From Lineus longissimus (Eukaryota; Nemertea; Pilidiophora; Heteronemertea; Lineidae), in assembly GCF_910592395.1 (NCBI RefSeq), contig NC_088320.1, forward strand, positions 13,764,501-13,828,500: a DNA stretch of 64,000 bases. The letters are read 5' to 3'. The position numbers and the translations under genes were made by a program. Shown in pieces: positions 23,610 through 35,651 of the stretch. The notes beneath the pieces were generated by a model, which saw only the letters and a list, made by a program, of their open reading frames with translations, searched no databases and was not told the origin of the DNA. Each line of letters opens with the position of its first letter. Positions within the stretch are counted from its first letter, which is position 1.

Positions 23610-25941
23610 TGGTTTTTTTTTTGTAATATATATTTTTTATTTCCCTAGTACTTTCTTTTTTACATTTTAAATTTTACATTATACATTTTCTTTTTTTTCT
23701 ATATTTACATTTCACGGAAAAAAAAACTTTTTGTGGAGGCGGAGTATGGAAAGGGTAAAAGGATTGTTAGTATTCTTTAAAGTCCTTGATTATACATAGG
23801 GAAAGTTTTGAAATATAAAAGTGCACTATTGGTGCATGTGCAGAGGTGCAGGTGCATGGAACATGTTTGTTTGTTGTTTTTTTTTATTGATTGTAAGGGG
23901 TTGGGCTCTATTTGTTTAAACGATATTTTTCCATTTTTGGTAATGTTCATTGGGGTTTGTGTAATTCTTTTCTATATTAGCTTTGTATTTGATGATGTTT
24001 TGTAGTTTTTTAAAATTTAAGTCCTCTTCCTTTAGTTTTGATGTGTAAATGAATTCTTTTATGATTAATTTTAGCTGTTCAATAAGACATGACCCCTTTA
24101 TATCTCCCAGCAGAACATTGGTTTTATTGAAGTTGTAAGTTATTTGTTTTTGTTTTAAGAAATCTCCCATTTGAAGCCATATATTTTTAGATTTTTGACA
24201 GTCCCAGAATAAATGTTCTATAGTTTCAGTGTATATTGTGCAAAAGGAGCAGTTTGTTGTATTTGCAAGTTTTGCTTGGTATAGGAATATATTTGTTGGA
24301 ATAATTCGGTGTAGGATTTTAAATTGTAGGGCTCTTAGTCTGGTATCTTTGGTGCATGTTAATGGTATGGTGTAGAGTTTGTTCCAAGCCTCTTCATCCG
24401 TAGTTTCCCCTAATTTTTCCTTCCATTTGTTCTGTCTGCTGATAGCTTTGATGGTTGTCTTCTCTATCATTTTTGAGTAGGTGAACCTGTTTGGTTTTGG
24501 GGTATTCTGTATTTTTTTTAGTAGTTGATCTTGTATCGTTCCTAATTTTTTGCCTTTAAGTTTGTCTTTCCAGGTTTTGGGTACTGCCCTTTTTAATCCT
24601 ATATATTGTAGGAAGTTACTTGTGTCGCCAACTGTGGTTTTTATGTCATTCCATGTTTTGAAGTTTCCCTGATTGTCAATTATGTCATTTATGTGTGTTA
24701 TTCCTCTTTGATACCATTCTTTGATGAAAAATGAGTTTCTTCCTATTTTTATCTTGCAGTTGTAGAATAATGGTTCATTTCTTGGATCTTCCTCTTCTGA
24801 TCTATTTTGAAATTTTAACTCATACCAAGCCCGAAACACATCTTTCTAAAAAGGGTTTAGATGTTCGTAGAAAGATGGTTTTTCCTCCTTTGCAAGCCAA
24901 ATATAATTACCTCCATATTTTTCGGTTTAGGTATTGAGAAGTATTTTCCAGTCATCGAAGTCTAAGTCATTTAGGATCCGTTTTATCCATGTTATTTTAA
25001 GGCTTTTGCAGAAAGTTTCTATGTGTGGGATCTTTAGCCCTCCTTCTTCTAGTTTGTTATACATGACTGTGCGCTTGATTTTGTCCGTGTTACCCCATAT
25101 GAAATGAAAGCAGGCGTTTTGTAGTTCTTTGAGAATATTTTCTGGGGGGTTTGGAAGAGCAGTAAAAAGATGAACAATTTTTGGTAGTGCTAGAGATTTT
25201 ATGATGGTAGTTTTCCCAAAGATTGTAGGGTTTCTTGATGTCCATATGTTGAGGGTATTTTTAAAGCTTGCCATTTTCTTCAGATAGTTACCTCTTGTAA
25301 TATCTTCCTCATCCAAGTTGAAGTCAATGCCTAACAGTGTGAACTTTCCCTTATGTTGCCAAACTAAATCTTTCCCTGCTCCTTGATTATAAAAGGTCCC
25401 ATCATCTCCTAATTTTATAGCAACTGTTTTTGCATTATTTATCTTCAAGCCCGAGCATTTTTCAAAGTTGTCTAGTATTTCCAAGGCCGCAGTCATTGAT
25501 TTTTCATTATTTTCCAATATCAAACAGGTATCATCTGCGTACAGACTATTCAGGAATTCCGAGCCTTCGATCTCCATGCCTTTGATATTTGCGTGTCTCT
25601 TCAGTGTCAGTGTGAGTACTTCCGTGGCGAGTATGAATGGGTATGGCGATAGAGGGTCTCCCTGACGTACTCCCCGCTCTATACTAAAACGTGACGACAT
25701 GTGCCCGTTGTTCAAAATGCAGCTTTTAACATCCGTGTATAGTATTTTGATCCATTTCTAAAATTATTGCCAAAATTAAAGTACTTCAACGAGTTATCAA
25801 TATGTTCCCATTTTACAGAGTCGAAGGCTTTCTCGTAGTCTATCAGTAATAATATGCCCTCCATCTTCCGTCGTCTTAACTCGTATATCAAATCGTATAT
25901 CAGTCTTGTACATTGTCCTATGGTCCGATTTTTTAAGAATC
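23610..25941 (-). mobile_element. 5'-truncated L1-type LINE with 14-bp target-site duplication
   Basis: The insert is precisely defined: CTCACTTACTTGTT lies on both sides (23596-23609 and 25942-25955) and once in the empty left copy. The element is in minus orientation, with its 3' end (T-rich on the plus strand, poly(A)-like) at 23610 and its truncation point at 25941. It carries the 3' half of ORF2 and a roughly 300-bp 3'UTR. It inserted after the block was duplicated, assuming this is not an allelic mis-assembly. Confidence 0.95.
23916..25930 (-). pseudogene. L1-clade ORF2 3' half (reverse transcriptase and C-terminal domain), broken
   Basis: Read on the minus strand, RT motifs appear in order: 'LLLIDYEKAFDSVKWEH' (motif A), 'GVRQGDPLSP', 'SLYADDTCLIL' (catalytic YADD) and 'TLLGIDF'. 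An L1-type C-terminal region with a Cys/His cluster 'CSFCTIYTETIEHLFWDC' follows, and the frame ends at 23916. Breaks are a one-base frameshift near 25755 between motif A and GVRQGD, and two in-frame stops at 24927-24929 and 24846-24848; the frame is otherwise continuous across them. The endonuclease and the first RT segments are missing by truncation. Confidence 0.95.
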
Positions 25942-26520
25942 CTCACTTACTTGTTAATCGGCAGTGGTTAGCCTGTTTTTATTGCAGTAAAGAAATGTTA
26001 ATCGGGATTCTATATTATATTTTATATTTGCCCCGGGTATTCATATAGGGAGCTGTGCGCTACTTTGCGCACAGCGCTTGGGTCGGGTGAGGCGGTTTTG
26101 TTATTATGTGACGTGTATTACGTGATGAATTCCAATACGGTACTTCGAAAAATTAAGAGCGATCAACAACGTAAGGTGAAAGAGTACGACCAAAATAAAG
26201 GGGAAAATTGCGGAAATGGATGAACGTTTTAAATATATAGTGGCCCCAATACTTTCCCGGCTTATTTTCGTGTAATCCCACACTTTTGATTTAATAGATG
26301 ACCCCATGTGCAAATTCAACCTGCTGAAATCGCCCCTTATGTTAATGAATATGCCCATATATAGAAAGAACAAAAAATGCTATTTCTCCGATATCGCTGC
26401 AAAGTTTACTCATTTAACCCAGCGAGGACCATCTCCATATCAACCACGACTTTCTCGACATCAACTGATGGTCCAGTAGTATATTAACATATCTGGTGAC
26501 GGAGCTACGCGAATATACAT

Positions 26521-27146
26521 TATTCTCGGTTTTAAACGACCAGTTCAGCATGTAGTCCAGACCCTTTTCCACAATGAGGCGGTTATAATTTAGCATTGCT
26601 ATAACGCTCAGGCCAATCTGGAGCAAAGGCCCGCATTTTGTCAATCCCATCACGTGACTTCGAACTCGGAGATCCACCGGAAACTCACGAAGCATAAACT
26701 CAACAGTGCGTTCACCTTTGACCCCTGCCCTCCGGCCAATCAATGACTTTGTTTATTTTAGATGTCAACAAATGGACACGTGGACGGGGAGTCCCGGTTT
26801 TTAATGACGTCCGTCATCACCTCACGTCTTCTGTTGTACTTGTATGTAAACATATATTTCCTGACTTTGAAAAAGGAATCAAAATATCCGAAACGTCGAC
26901 TATTTCATACAACGTTGTAGTGCTGTTTTTTATATAATTCCCAAAGGCCCGCATTGTGTAATCTTATCTTTGCCGCTCATTGAAGATATGGTGTCGATTA
27001 CTAGTGATTGGTCAGAATACCAGAATGATGACCAGCCAATCCAGACAGAATTTTAAGACATGCCTCCATTAATGAATGTGGCCATGCAGTATTATAATAG
27101 TGGATTGGGGCATGGCCAACGGAATGGTCGTTTAAAACCGAGAATA
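26521..27146. mobile_element. Element bounded by a perfect 22-bp inverted repeat
   Basis: TATTCTCGGTTTTAAACGAC(CA) at 26521-26542 is the exact reverse complement of 27125-27146. Inside, AAAGGCCCGCATT recurs in direct orientation near 26627 and 26943. An ORF on the minus strand (26414-26743) overlaps one end but has no motif. This may be a MITE or a solo fold-back. Confidence 0.5.
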
Positions 27147-29150
27147 AAGTAAGACAAAAAAGCAAGAATGTACATCTGACGTCAAAAGGTACTAGTGACG
27201 TTATACACTGCATCCTCAGTGACGCAACACATACAATTAATGTCATACATTTTTAGCTTACATTAGCTTCCAAAATACAACGTATCGTACATATGGTTAG
27301 GGTATTGAAAGTCACGCATTTATTTTTCACGAAGTTGCTCAATAAAAGCTTTATTTCCACTTGTTGAATACTAGTAACCCATTTTTGTACCCTTGCGTCT
27401 TAAGTATCTTTAGTATCATACCGGGTACTTAGAACCCATCCCAAGACTACTGATAAGAGTGCGATGAAGAATATCATATTGGTATATATGTATAGTCTTC
27501 CCAAATATCAAGTGGTTTACTGCCAGTCTTATCAAGTGTACAACATTCGTTCTGTTTGTCTTGGCGACAGATAGTGACATAGCACACTTAATCAAAACTG
27601 ATTCGAAAATAGATGGTCTAATTGACATCTTCTTTCGGGAAATAATTAAATGCGAACGGTCTGGAGTAAGTAGATGAGACAGCTTCATATTGTGACAATC
27701 CCAGATGCCGTGTCAAGTTGCAAATAGCAACATTTCATGAGAGAGTGTGCCATTAGCTCGGATCATCATGATTGCCGTTAACCCTTTAGCAGGTGATGGG
27801 GTACGGCGGAGGGGTTCAGATCATACATCCCACGATAGCGAGGCACGTTCAGTCAAAGAGCAGCATTTTCTGTCTTATGTTCACGTTATCAAAAGAAAGG
27901 GAGTATTGTGGTCTTCGAATAATAGTCTCCAGTACGAACTTTAAGAGTAGTTTGCCTCTGACCTGATCGGAGGGCAAAAGAAGAGAGATCTAAGAATGAT
28001 CGCACCATATCTCGAATGCGCAGCCGAACTCAGTTGATCTCCCATGAATAAAGTTGGCCTGAGTGCAAAGTAGGAGTCACAGCCAAACACAGTAAGAATC
28101 ATCTTAATAATATTAATTTGTTTGATAAAAATGACTTCAAACAAGAAAAGTATCATTACAGCAAAAGCATTACAAGCGGGCACGACCCTGGGTTAGTTTT
28201 CTGCAAAATCATAAATTTAGTGCACGTTTGTGCCAAATGAGGCATCATGTAACGTGGTTACTCCGTCGTATAAAGTAACGACCAAACGCCAACCACTTTA
28301 CTTTATGCCGTGATTGGCATGACAGGAACGCTTTGTCGTAAATGAATTGATGCACCATACTTTTACCAATTATTGTTTAGACATATCATGCGCGTCAATT
28401 CCCAAGTGTCTTAACCGCTAAATTTTTGCGCACGTGTATTTTTGCGATTCAAGAACAATTTCATAAATCATAATATTTTCACGATTCCTATATTTAAGCG
28501 GATTAGAAAATCTTTTCAGTTTCGTTGAATAAATAATCATGCAGCTCTTTTGTATCGCGAAACCGCGTCTGCTTGTTAAATCTACGAAAATAAAACGCCT
28601 GCAAAGTATTTGCGGTTTGGTGTATCATGATGAGATATCGCAGCGGGCTTTATGACAGCATGATCAGGCACATCACAGTTAGTTAAACCTGCCGCGACTC
28701 CTCTCTCTGTATCAAAGGCAGATTTCCGTTTCTTCCATAAACAAATTAGGATTGTCGTATCGGGGGATTGTCGCTTATCATCACCCGTGTTATCCCAAAT
28801 CAAGATAAAGCGATTCTTCAGTCAGAAAGGCTGTATTGTGTGGTTGGCATTGGTTGGTGGGTGGAGCGTCTACTGCAGACGATAATCTCATGAAGCATGT
28901 AGACTGAGAGAAGTGTGCTCCAGGATTCAAACATGTTCACGTTTGGTGGTTTTAAAGCTGAATTATGATGCTTTCAAAAAGCATTTCCGATAAAGTTAAT
29001 TTCTTTTTACATTGTTCTATATCAGACAAATTCTACATAAATACGTCTGCCTGTAAATACCTCAGAGTCGCTCCACGTAAATACTAAACCATACAAGTGT
29101 TTCCACTAACTCCATGTCAATGTTGTATTGTAATATTCTAAGTGTGGCGA
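27147..29150. other. No gene recognised
   Basis: About 2 kb with only short ORFs lacking motifs or splice context. Confidence 0.4.
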
Positions 29151-29892
29151 AAATCACTCAAGTTACAACTACATGAAAGGCGGCATATACGTCACTCAAA
29201 TTGCAACTGCATGGAAGGCAGCGTAAACATCACTCCCGCTGCAATTGCATGGAAGGCGGTGTATACGTCGCACAAGCTGCAACCACATGGAAGGCAGTGT
29301 ATACATCACTCCCGTTGGAATGGCATGGAAGGCAGTGTATACGTCACTCCAGTTGGAATGGCATGGAAGGCAGTGTATAAGTCACTCTAGTTGGAATGGC
29401 ATGGAATGCAGTGTATACATCACTCCCGTTGGAATGGCATGGAAGGCAGTGTATACGTCACTCCAGTTGGAATGGCATGGAAGGCAGTGTATACATCACT
29501 CTAGTTGCAATTGCATGGAAGGCAGTGTTTACGTCACTCTAGTTGGAATGGCATGGAAGGCAGTGTATACGTCACTCATCAAGTTGCAACTGCATGGAAG
29601 CCAGAAATCACTCCAGTTGCAATTGCATGAAAGGCAATGTATATGTCACTCATCAAGTTGCAAATGCATGAAAGAAAGTGTATACATCAATCAAGTTACA
29701 ACTGCATGAAAGGCAGTGTATACATCAATCAAGTTACAATTGCATGCAATGCAGTGTATATGTCACTCCAGTTGGAAATGCATTAAAGGTGGTGTATACT
29801 TCACTCCAGTTACAACTGCATGAAAGGCAGTGCAAACGTCATTCAATTTGCAACTGCATTGAGGGCAGTGTATACGTCACACTCTAATTGAA
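29151..29892 (+). repeat. 38-bp minisatellite, ~19 copies
   Basis: The unit contains GGAATGGCATGGAAGGCAGT followed by GTATACGTCACTCCAGTT (38 bp). Copies in the middle are near-identical; those at the ends diverge and vary in length (ATGAAAGG, CAACTGCATG variants). Because 38 is not a multiple of 3, three units (114 bp) return to frame, which produces artefact ORFs with a 38-residue period up to 154 codons long. Confidence 0.95.
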
Positions 29893-32871
29893 AATTTGAA
29901 GTAAAGGGCTGCGCTACATTTTAGTAGTTTGTTCTCCAGAACCCTAAACGAAACGAACATAGCATTTACGACTGGGCTGTTAAATAGTGGCATAGATCAT
30001 GGGAACATAATTTGAAATAACTGTGAAGATAACGATATATATCACCTACGAAGCAAAGATTGATAACATAAATCCTCTCCATCATACCCACTTGAAATGA
30101 TAATGACAATTTGCTCGCTCATAAAATCCCACCCGACACCCATATTTTTATCGAAGGACGATATTCACGATGAATCGCATCGTTTCTAGATTTGGATGCA
30201 AAATCCGTTGAAAAATCCGTATTGAAAAAATGTAACTTCAAACTGCAAAGCCTAAAGCGCACTAAATGCGTGACTAGAAAATGTATCAAGCATGTCTAAA
30301 TGAATAATATGATCATTCCCCACAATGCATTTTTCAAATCAGAAATCGTAAGTGTCCTTATGATATTTGCTTATAGGGTGGGTACATAATTCCTCAATAT
30401 TCTGATATCAAGCCGTCTCTCAAATTTGGTCATTCAATTTGATCCCAGGCAGGCAGGTGTGTTAACGAAATCCTCATGACAGCTTGCCGAAATGTCTGTT
30501 GCATACTTAAAAGCCTCGCTCTTCCCGAGGTGATTCGTCTGTATCACTTCTCATCTTTGGTGTCACATTTGATGTGTCAAAGTAACTGTGTCCGGCATCC
30601 ATCTGGGAGTGCACTAAGTGGATTATCAAGTGTCACTACCATCCTTTGCATTTGATCGTGCATGTGACAGCGCAGTGCAGACTACGTTCTCTCATGGTCA
30701 ATATTACGTGGCACCGATCGAGAGTTTGACAGTAGTGGCAGCTTACCGCGGATGCCCTGGTAGCGTTCTTTATCGCCAGACAGACAATACACAAACGTAT
30801 GTGCAAGCATCGAAATGATATATGAAAGGCCACAAATACATCAATTTAAGAAATCTCCATACATTCGCATAGTGATTGCTTTGGTCAATATGTGGTGCTG
30901 GCGTGTGTGTGTGCGTGTGTGTGTCTTTCTATTTTTCAACAGCTTCCGTACTTGAAGGGTGGTCATTTTACCACGGCCGTTTCAAAGAGTGTTTACCATA
31001 CCCATTTTATTGAAATTGTGGATATTCATTTCAGTTATAAAACTTTTTTCAATCCTCCAGAGAGCTAGGATCAAAAGGACGACAATATACTCGTTATGGT
31101 CATAACGATCGATTTTGTCTCAAAGAAACTGTACACCAGTCTATCGCTTTGTTCCGTGGGAAGATGTTTTTCTTCAATGTTGTAATCGATGTACCCCTAG
31201 TTATATGGCACGGCTTGAGCCGACAGCCATGGAGAATTTCCATTTCCAGTATCGAAGGCACGATTTAAACTGATCGTGTCCACAACTGATGGTAGAATGT
31301 ACATATTGTTAATTGCTAAAAGTGGTCCGTTGCTTTCGTGCAAATGAAGGCATATCTTACCGGGTTGGTTCAATACCTGGCACCGGCACGCTGGCACTGG
31401 CACTGGCAAAAGGATGCATCTTAAATTGGTCTGCAGGCCACTGAAATTCATATGAAATCAGACTGATGTCTGCCATTATCATGAGCCTTGTCATTATCTA
31501 TAGTATAGTCTCTGTAAGCTATAGCCTATGCCTTGACCTACTTACTGCATACTGAAACCTTTGTGTAGGGATGTAATTGACATGATAGAATATAAGTTAG
31601 TGCAACAGACTAGGACTGACAAGTAGTAGGTATAGGCTGCAGCCCACTGGCTGTGGTGAGGCTGTATCATATAATTGTTATATTTAGTCTTCTAAACTTT
31701 GAATCGATTCAAATTAATGATGAACATCAGATTTAGTTTATGTCCCTGAAACACTATGTTTGCAGTTTCTGACAAAAAAGATATGTCAGCACCAGTGCCA
31801 GTGGCCAGTTATTTCAACATCTGATTGGAGACATGTTTCTCCCGTGATGCGCTTGCAATCAATGGCAATTGATAGCCATGACCACATCGGTCAGAGGGGG
31901 CTGTCTTCTGCCATTATCTACTTCCAAGGTTTTGTGATGAATAAGCATGAGCTTAACAATAGGGACGCACATGCCTTACTATTATTCAGTCAAGTAAAAA
32001 AATTAAAGGAGCTATTTGTGATAAAGATACATTTGTTGGTGAATTGTCTAGTTCCCAAAAGCGACACAGCTTATTATTTCACCTTAATACTCTATAACCT
32101 CGAATACAAGGAAGGAGCTTCCGCCCCCCAATAATTAAAATGGCGTAATATTACGCTAAAAGGCGTAATATTGCGCTGAATACAGTAAGCCGTTAATCCG
32201 AAAGGTCATCAGGCCGACTTTGATAATAAGTGCCCCTCGAAAAATTAAGGCTTCGATATGGGGGTACTTACGGAAAAATCATCAGGGGCAAAGAAACGTA
32301 ATGTAGTCGGTTATGAGATGGAATTGTATAAAGATCCATTGCGAGAGTGGTTTGTTCAATGAAAATCAAGAAACATCTTTGTTAAGACTACTCTCAATTT
32401 TAGTGGACCATTAATAAGTGTAATGCAAAAACATGTCGCAGGGTTCAGGGGACCGAGAGTGCCCAATATCGAAAATATACTGAGCTACAACATGTGCAGG
32501 CTAAACTTCCAGCGGTATTGCCAACGTATAGCCTTTGCCCCTACCACTGAAATCGTGTCATTTTTTCTGTACATCGCAACCCGCACTTTACGGTGCACCT
32601 CACCCAAAATTGATCTTATTCTGGCGTATGCCATGTACACTATCAGTATACGGTATTTACCAGCATATGGTGAGCCCGTTTTTCAATCACACATACCTCT
32701 CTTTCCATGACCACTGCGCTGCTAATATGAACTAGATTTAAAAAAAAATCACACGATGTATCCTTTTCATCTTTGATGGACACTGATTCAGTTTAAACGC
32801 AAACTGTATTGTGGTTTTCGAATGAGACAGAAAAACGCTACCAGACCGCTGATCGAGGAATAGCGATGGTC
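29893..32871. other. No gene recognised; fragments of dispersed repeats
   Basis: Contains a third copy of the 'TATATGGCACGGCTT' motif (31188-31235), a solitary end of the 19189-19492 family (32096-32140) and a doubled GGCGTAATATT word near 32143-32180. ORFs at 30618, 31760 and 32423 show no motif. Confidence 0.4.
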
Positions 32872-33057
32872 AGTGGCATCACGCTAACTTGTTACCATTT
32901 TGTGTACAGCGATGCCGCTTATGATTAAGTAATAGCCGATCAACTTCAGTTTGAAATAGACTGCATGCAAATGCATGTTGTATTCTTCGTCAATGTATTG
33001 ATTGACACGCATTATTTGAAAGCTGAGCAATGTCAATACATTGAGGGTCAAGATACA
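32872..33057. repeat. Dispersed repeat, inverted copy at 62909-63084
   Basis: AGTGGCATCACGCTAACTTG and the following ~165 bp are the diverged reverse complement of 62909-63084. No coding function is apparent. Confidence 0.75.
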
Positions 33058-33239
33058 ACAAAAACTTTACTTAGTAGAGAGACTAACCTGAAAAGAGTGA
33101 CGCATAGGGTAAGACTAAATCCAGGGATCTTCGGCAAGGTATGCAAACCGCTCTACCCAAGCAGCCACTTTGACAGCTGCCAGCCATCGGAAATTTGTGC
33201 GTAATATACACAGATCCTTATAAAATATAGAGTGATCTA

Positions 33240-33455
33240 TAATGCTAACCCTAACTCTAAGAGTAACCCTAACCCTAACCGTCCCGGGGTTGCGGGGGGG
33301 GGGGGGTCAGTACATCATACACACCGCGCGAATGAAGTCCATGATAAGGAACGATTATACGCGCGCGCGCCCTCTATATAATAGAAGAACTATAGGAATT
33401 ACGAATAACAATTGCAATGTCGTTTGGGAATAAAATATTCGCGGCCCGACCTTGT
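33240..33455. repeat. Dispersed repeat with CCCTAA units, inverted copy of 15530-15690
   Basis: Begins with degenerate AACCCTAAC units and a 13-G run (33294-33306), then GCGCGCGC, and ends GGGAATAAAATATTCGCGGCC. It is the reverse complement of the family member at 15530-15690. Confidence 0.75.
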
Positions 33456-33934
33456 CCCTATACCGCTGAGCTCAGTTAATCTCCTTTACAATGACAGAGG
33501 GAGAAGATGCACTTCCCTCTAATGTCTTATATCAGACGGAATTGTGAATTTCTCCTATCTTACAGAAGGGAAACTACCCTAGAATATCCGATGCAAGAAT
33601 ATACGTTTCTTTACATAATTATATCATTTGTTCCACAAACGCATTTTTCCATTTTCGTAGATTTTTCGTTCGTCAAAGACAGCTGACCTAAAACAAGGAA
33701 CTGATCGGACTTGTCGCTATCCGTTCATAAATATTTTCATAATAATTTTTGAATAATAGCGTTTTGGAGTCTAAACAAAATAAGACAGGATTACAACAGG
33801 ATACTCTTTTATATAGTCTTCTGGTGACCGTTTGCCACCAAAAGGTCGGACATAAAGAAGCCCTTTGATGAATTGGACTCAATAGGATTTGTATATTTTA
33901 TGATTCACGCAAGTCAACTTTTTGTCCATTTCAG

Positions 33935-34096
33935 GTTCTTATATCACAGAGACTGGTGATTCGTGTACCTGCTATGACAAAGACCACCACGAGATATCAC
34001 TGGGGCCATGTATCAGCAAGCTCGGGCATTTACCGTGCAGTGAAACGTCCAAACGACACGTCAGGAGCATACATTCAAATGACGTGGTAAGACGAG
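33935..34096 (+). CDS. Penultimate exon of a secreted-type cysteine-module gene (gene A)
   Basis: After a pyrimidine-rich acceptor (TTTTTGTCCATTTCAG), the frame SYITETGDSCTCYDKDHHEI continues through C-ISKLGHLP-C to a GTGAGT donor at 34097. The exon is 162 bp and symmetric (phase 1 at both ends). Its cysteine spacing is C-x-C-(12)-C-(8)-C. The next exon (35652-35755) joins in the same phase and has exactly the same spacing, which is the main evidence that both are real. The layout resembles the second half of WSC domains in the large gene downstream, but one conserved cysteine is missing, so I do not call it WSC. Earlier exons were not identified. The role is unknown, probably extracellular. 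Confidence 0.55.
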
Positions 34097-34288
34097 GTGA
34101 GTGATGTCTGAAGCATCGGTATCAGGCATGTCAGGTGGTGCATGTTAGGCACGTCATATATAACCTCGGTTCCAACATCGTCGTCATACTACTAACATGT
34201 TATACTATAGGAAGGTTTCGTAAGCCTGACGTATAGAGCTACGATCGACGGTTGGTTTATGATCTGGCATGATCTTCACCAACATGAC

Positions 34289-34370
34289 CAACGGTTGTCT
34301 GAGTGGCGCGGTGGAAAGTTTAGCGCCTCATCTCTGAGGTCCCGGGTTCGATTCCAGGTCGGTCCCGATG
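34289..34370 (+). mobile_element. tRNA-derived SINE head or tRNA pseudogene
   Basis: GGCGCGGTGG resembles an A box and GGTTCGATTCC matches a pol III B box exactly, about 40 bp apart, with a GCGCCTC..GAGG stem-like segment between. I could not fold a complete cloverleaf, so a SINE in the intron of gene A is more likely than a functional tRNA. A weaker, B-box-degenerate look-alike lies at 36766-36840. Confidence 0.6.
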
Positions 34371-35651
34371 AATTCATGTGATAGAGAGGGTGACTCTCTT
34401 TGACAACGTATGTCTCCTCCTAATTACATTGTTTATCATATAGATCTAACGATATCTTCAGTTGACAGCTCTCAGCTCAGTATTTTTATTTTTTCATGAA
34501 AATTCCCCAATTCCTCCTGCAGTTAAGTGTGAACCACGAGTTTTGTGTATTAATGAATTCGACTTAATAACACCACAGATCACCGTATTTCTTCATTACA
34601 AGCACTGTGAAACCGGTCTCATCAACAAATGAGGACATTTTGCAATAAAAAACATTATCACAAATCTCCATGGGTGTTTTTGAATCTACAACTATAATAT
34701 CTGACGTATAGTTTAATCACATTTAAAATAACTCCGGGAGAAATTATTTGAACCGATAGAGAGAGAATATGTGTATGTAAAATCAAACATTAGTGGCCCC
34801 TTGTGGAAAAGTGCATATGAACTGACAGTCATTTTAGGCTATATAAGAGGAATTTCATACCCAACATCATAACGCATTTCAGCTGATTAACAACTTTTTC
34901 AAGAAATTACAACAAATTGCGAGGCTACTATACATGTTATGCTTTTCGCAATCACGACAATAGTTGTCCGGGGTTGTGTGAAGAAGACATTAAAGAGTAC
35001 TTACGTAGTAGAATCAATCAAAACCTAAATTCAATGATACGTTATTTGTAGCTATTAAAGCTGATGAAAAAAATTGCTACAATAGGTGCATCCAAATTTA
35101 GCTGTCTTGATGATAAATCCATAGTGAATCATACAGCCATTAGGAGCAGTGCACTTCGAGTAATCGTTCCCGTAAACTAATCGGCTTGCAGCATGTATAA
35201 AAAATAATTAGAATTAGAAACTCAAATGGACTTTATACTTTTTAATTCAGCATTCGATCAATTGTTGTCTTAGCTGTGTAAAAACAGTGGTGGATCTAAA
35301 TTTTGGAAAAGAGAGGGCGCGCAAAACCCTAAGAAAAAAACCTGGGATCTTAGTTAGCAAGGTGATTCAACTCTGCATTTTCCAGGCATCTGTGGGTTGG
35401 AAAAGAAGTACTTCGTGCTTTTTATGAAGTGGCGCTCTAGAGAGCCGCCGCTTTCCGACAAAAAAGGGGGCACGCGCCATTTGCTAAATCGGCCACTGTA
35501 CAATGATGTACATGTAATTTCATGTAAATCATGTGAATTGTGTACTTCACAGTTTTCAGCACTCTAATCAATACAAGTAAGTAATGTTCAAAATTGAATA
35601 TAACTTCTCTACTTTAATCAGTTATCTGTTTTCTCCTTCTTTGGATTACAG

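Larger units (their letters stand above)
20810..26454. repeat. Right copy of the duplicated block, enlarged by insertions
   Basis: Same orientation and order as 2-3123, offset 20,808 bp at the left end. The length difference is explained mainly by the L1-like insertion (23610-25941 plus its 14-bp duplication) and an extra 204 bp at 22832-23035. The conserved hairpin GCTGTGCGC/GCGCACAGC is present near 26052-26075. The two copies have scattered differences throughout, so they are not identical assembly copies. Confidence 0.9.

Noticed and set aside
2-26454. Reading the duplicated block as a pair of LTRs of a giant retroelement
   Set aside because: At ~3 kb the repeats are too long, and no gag-pol coding or primer-binding/polypurine sequence is visible between them.
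26414-26743. 109-codon minus-strand ORF
   Set aside because: Straddles the end of the duplicated block and an inverted-repeat element; no recognisable domain.
29142-29887. Overlapping ORFs of 69-154 codons with a 38-residue repeat
   Set aside because: They are the translation of a 38-bp minisatellite that stays open by chance; the same peptide words appear in every frame.
31760-32134. 124-codon ORF
   Set aside because: Its end runs into a dispersed repeat end at 32096; no motif, signal or splice evidence.
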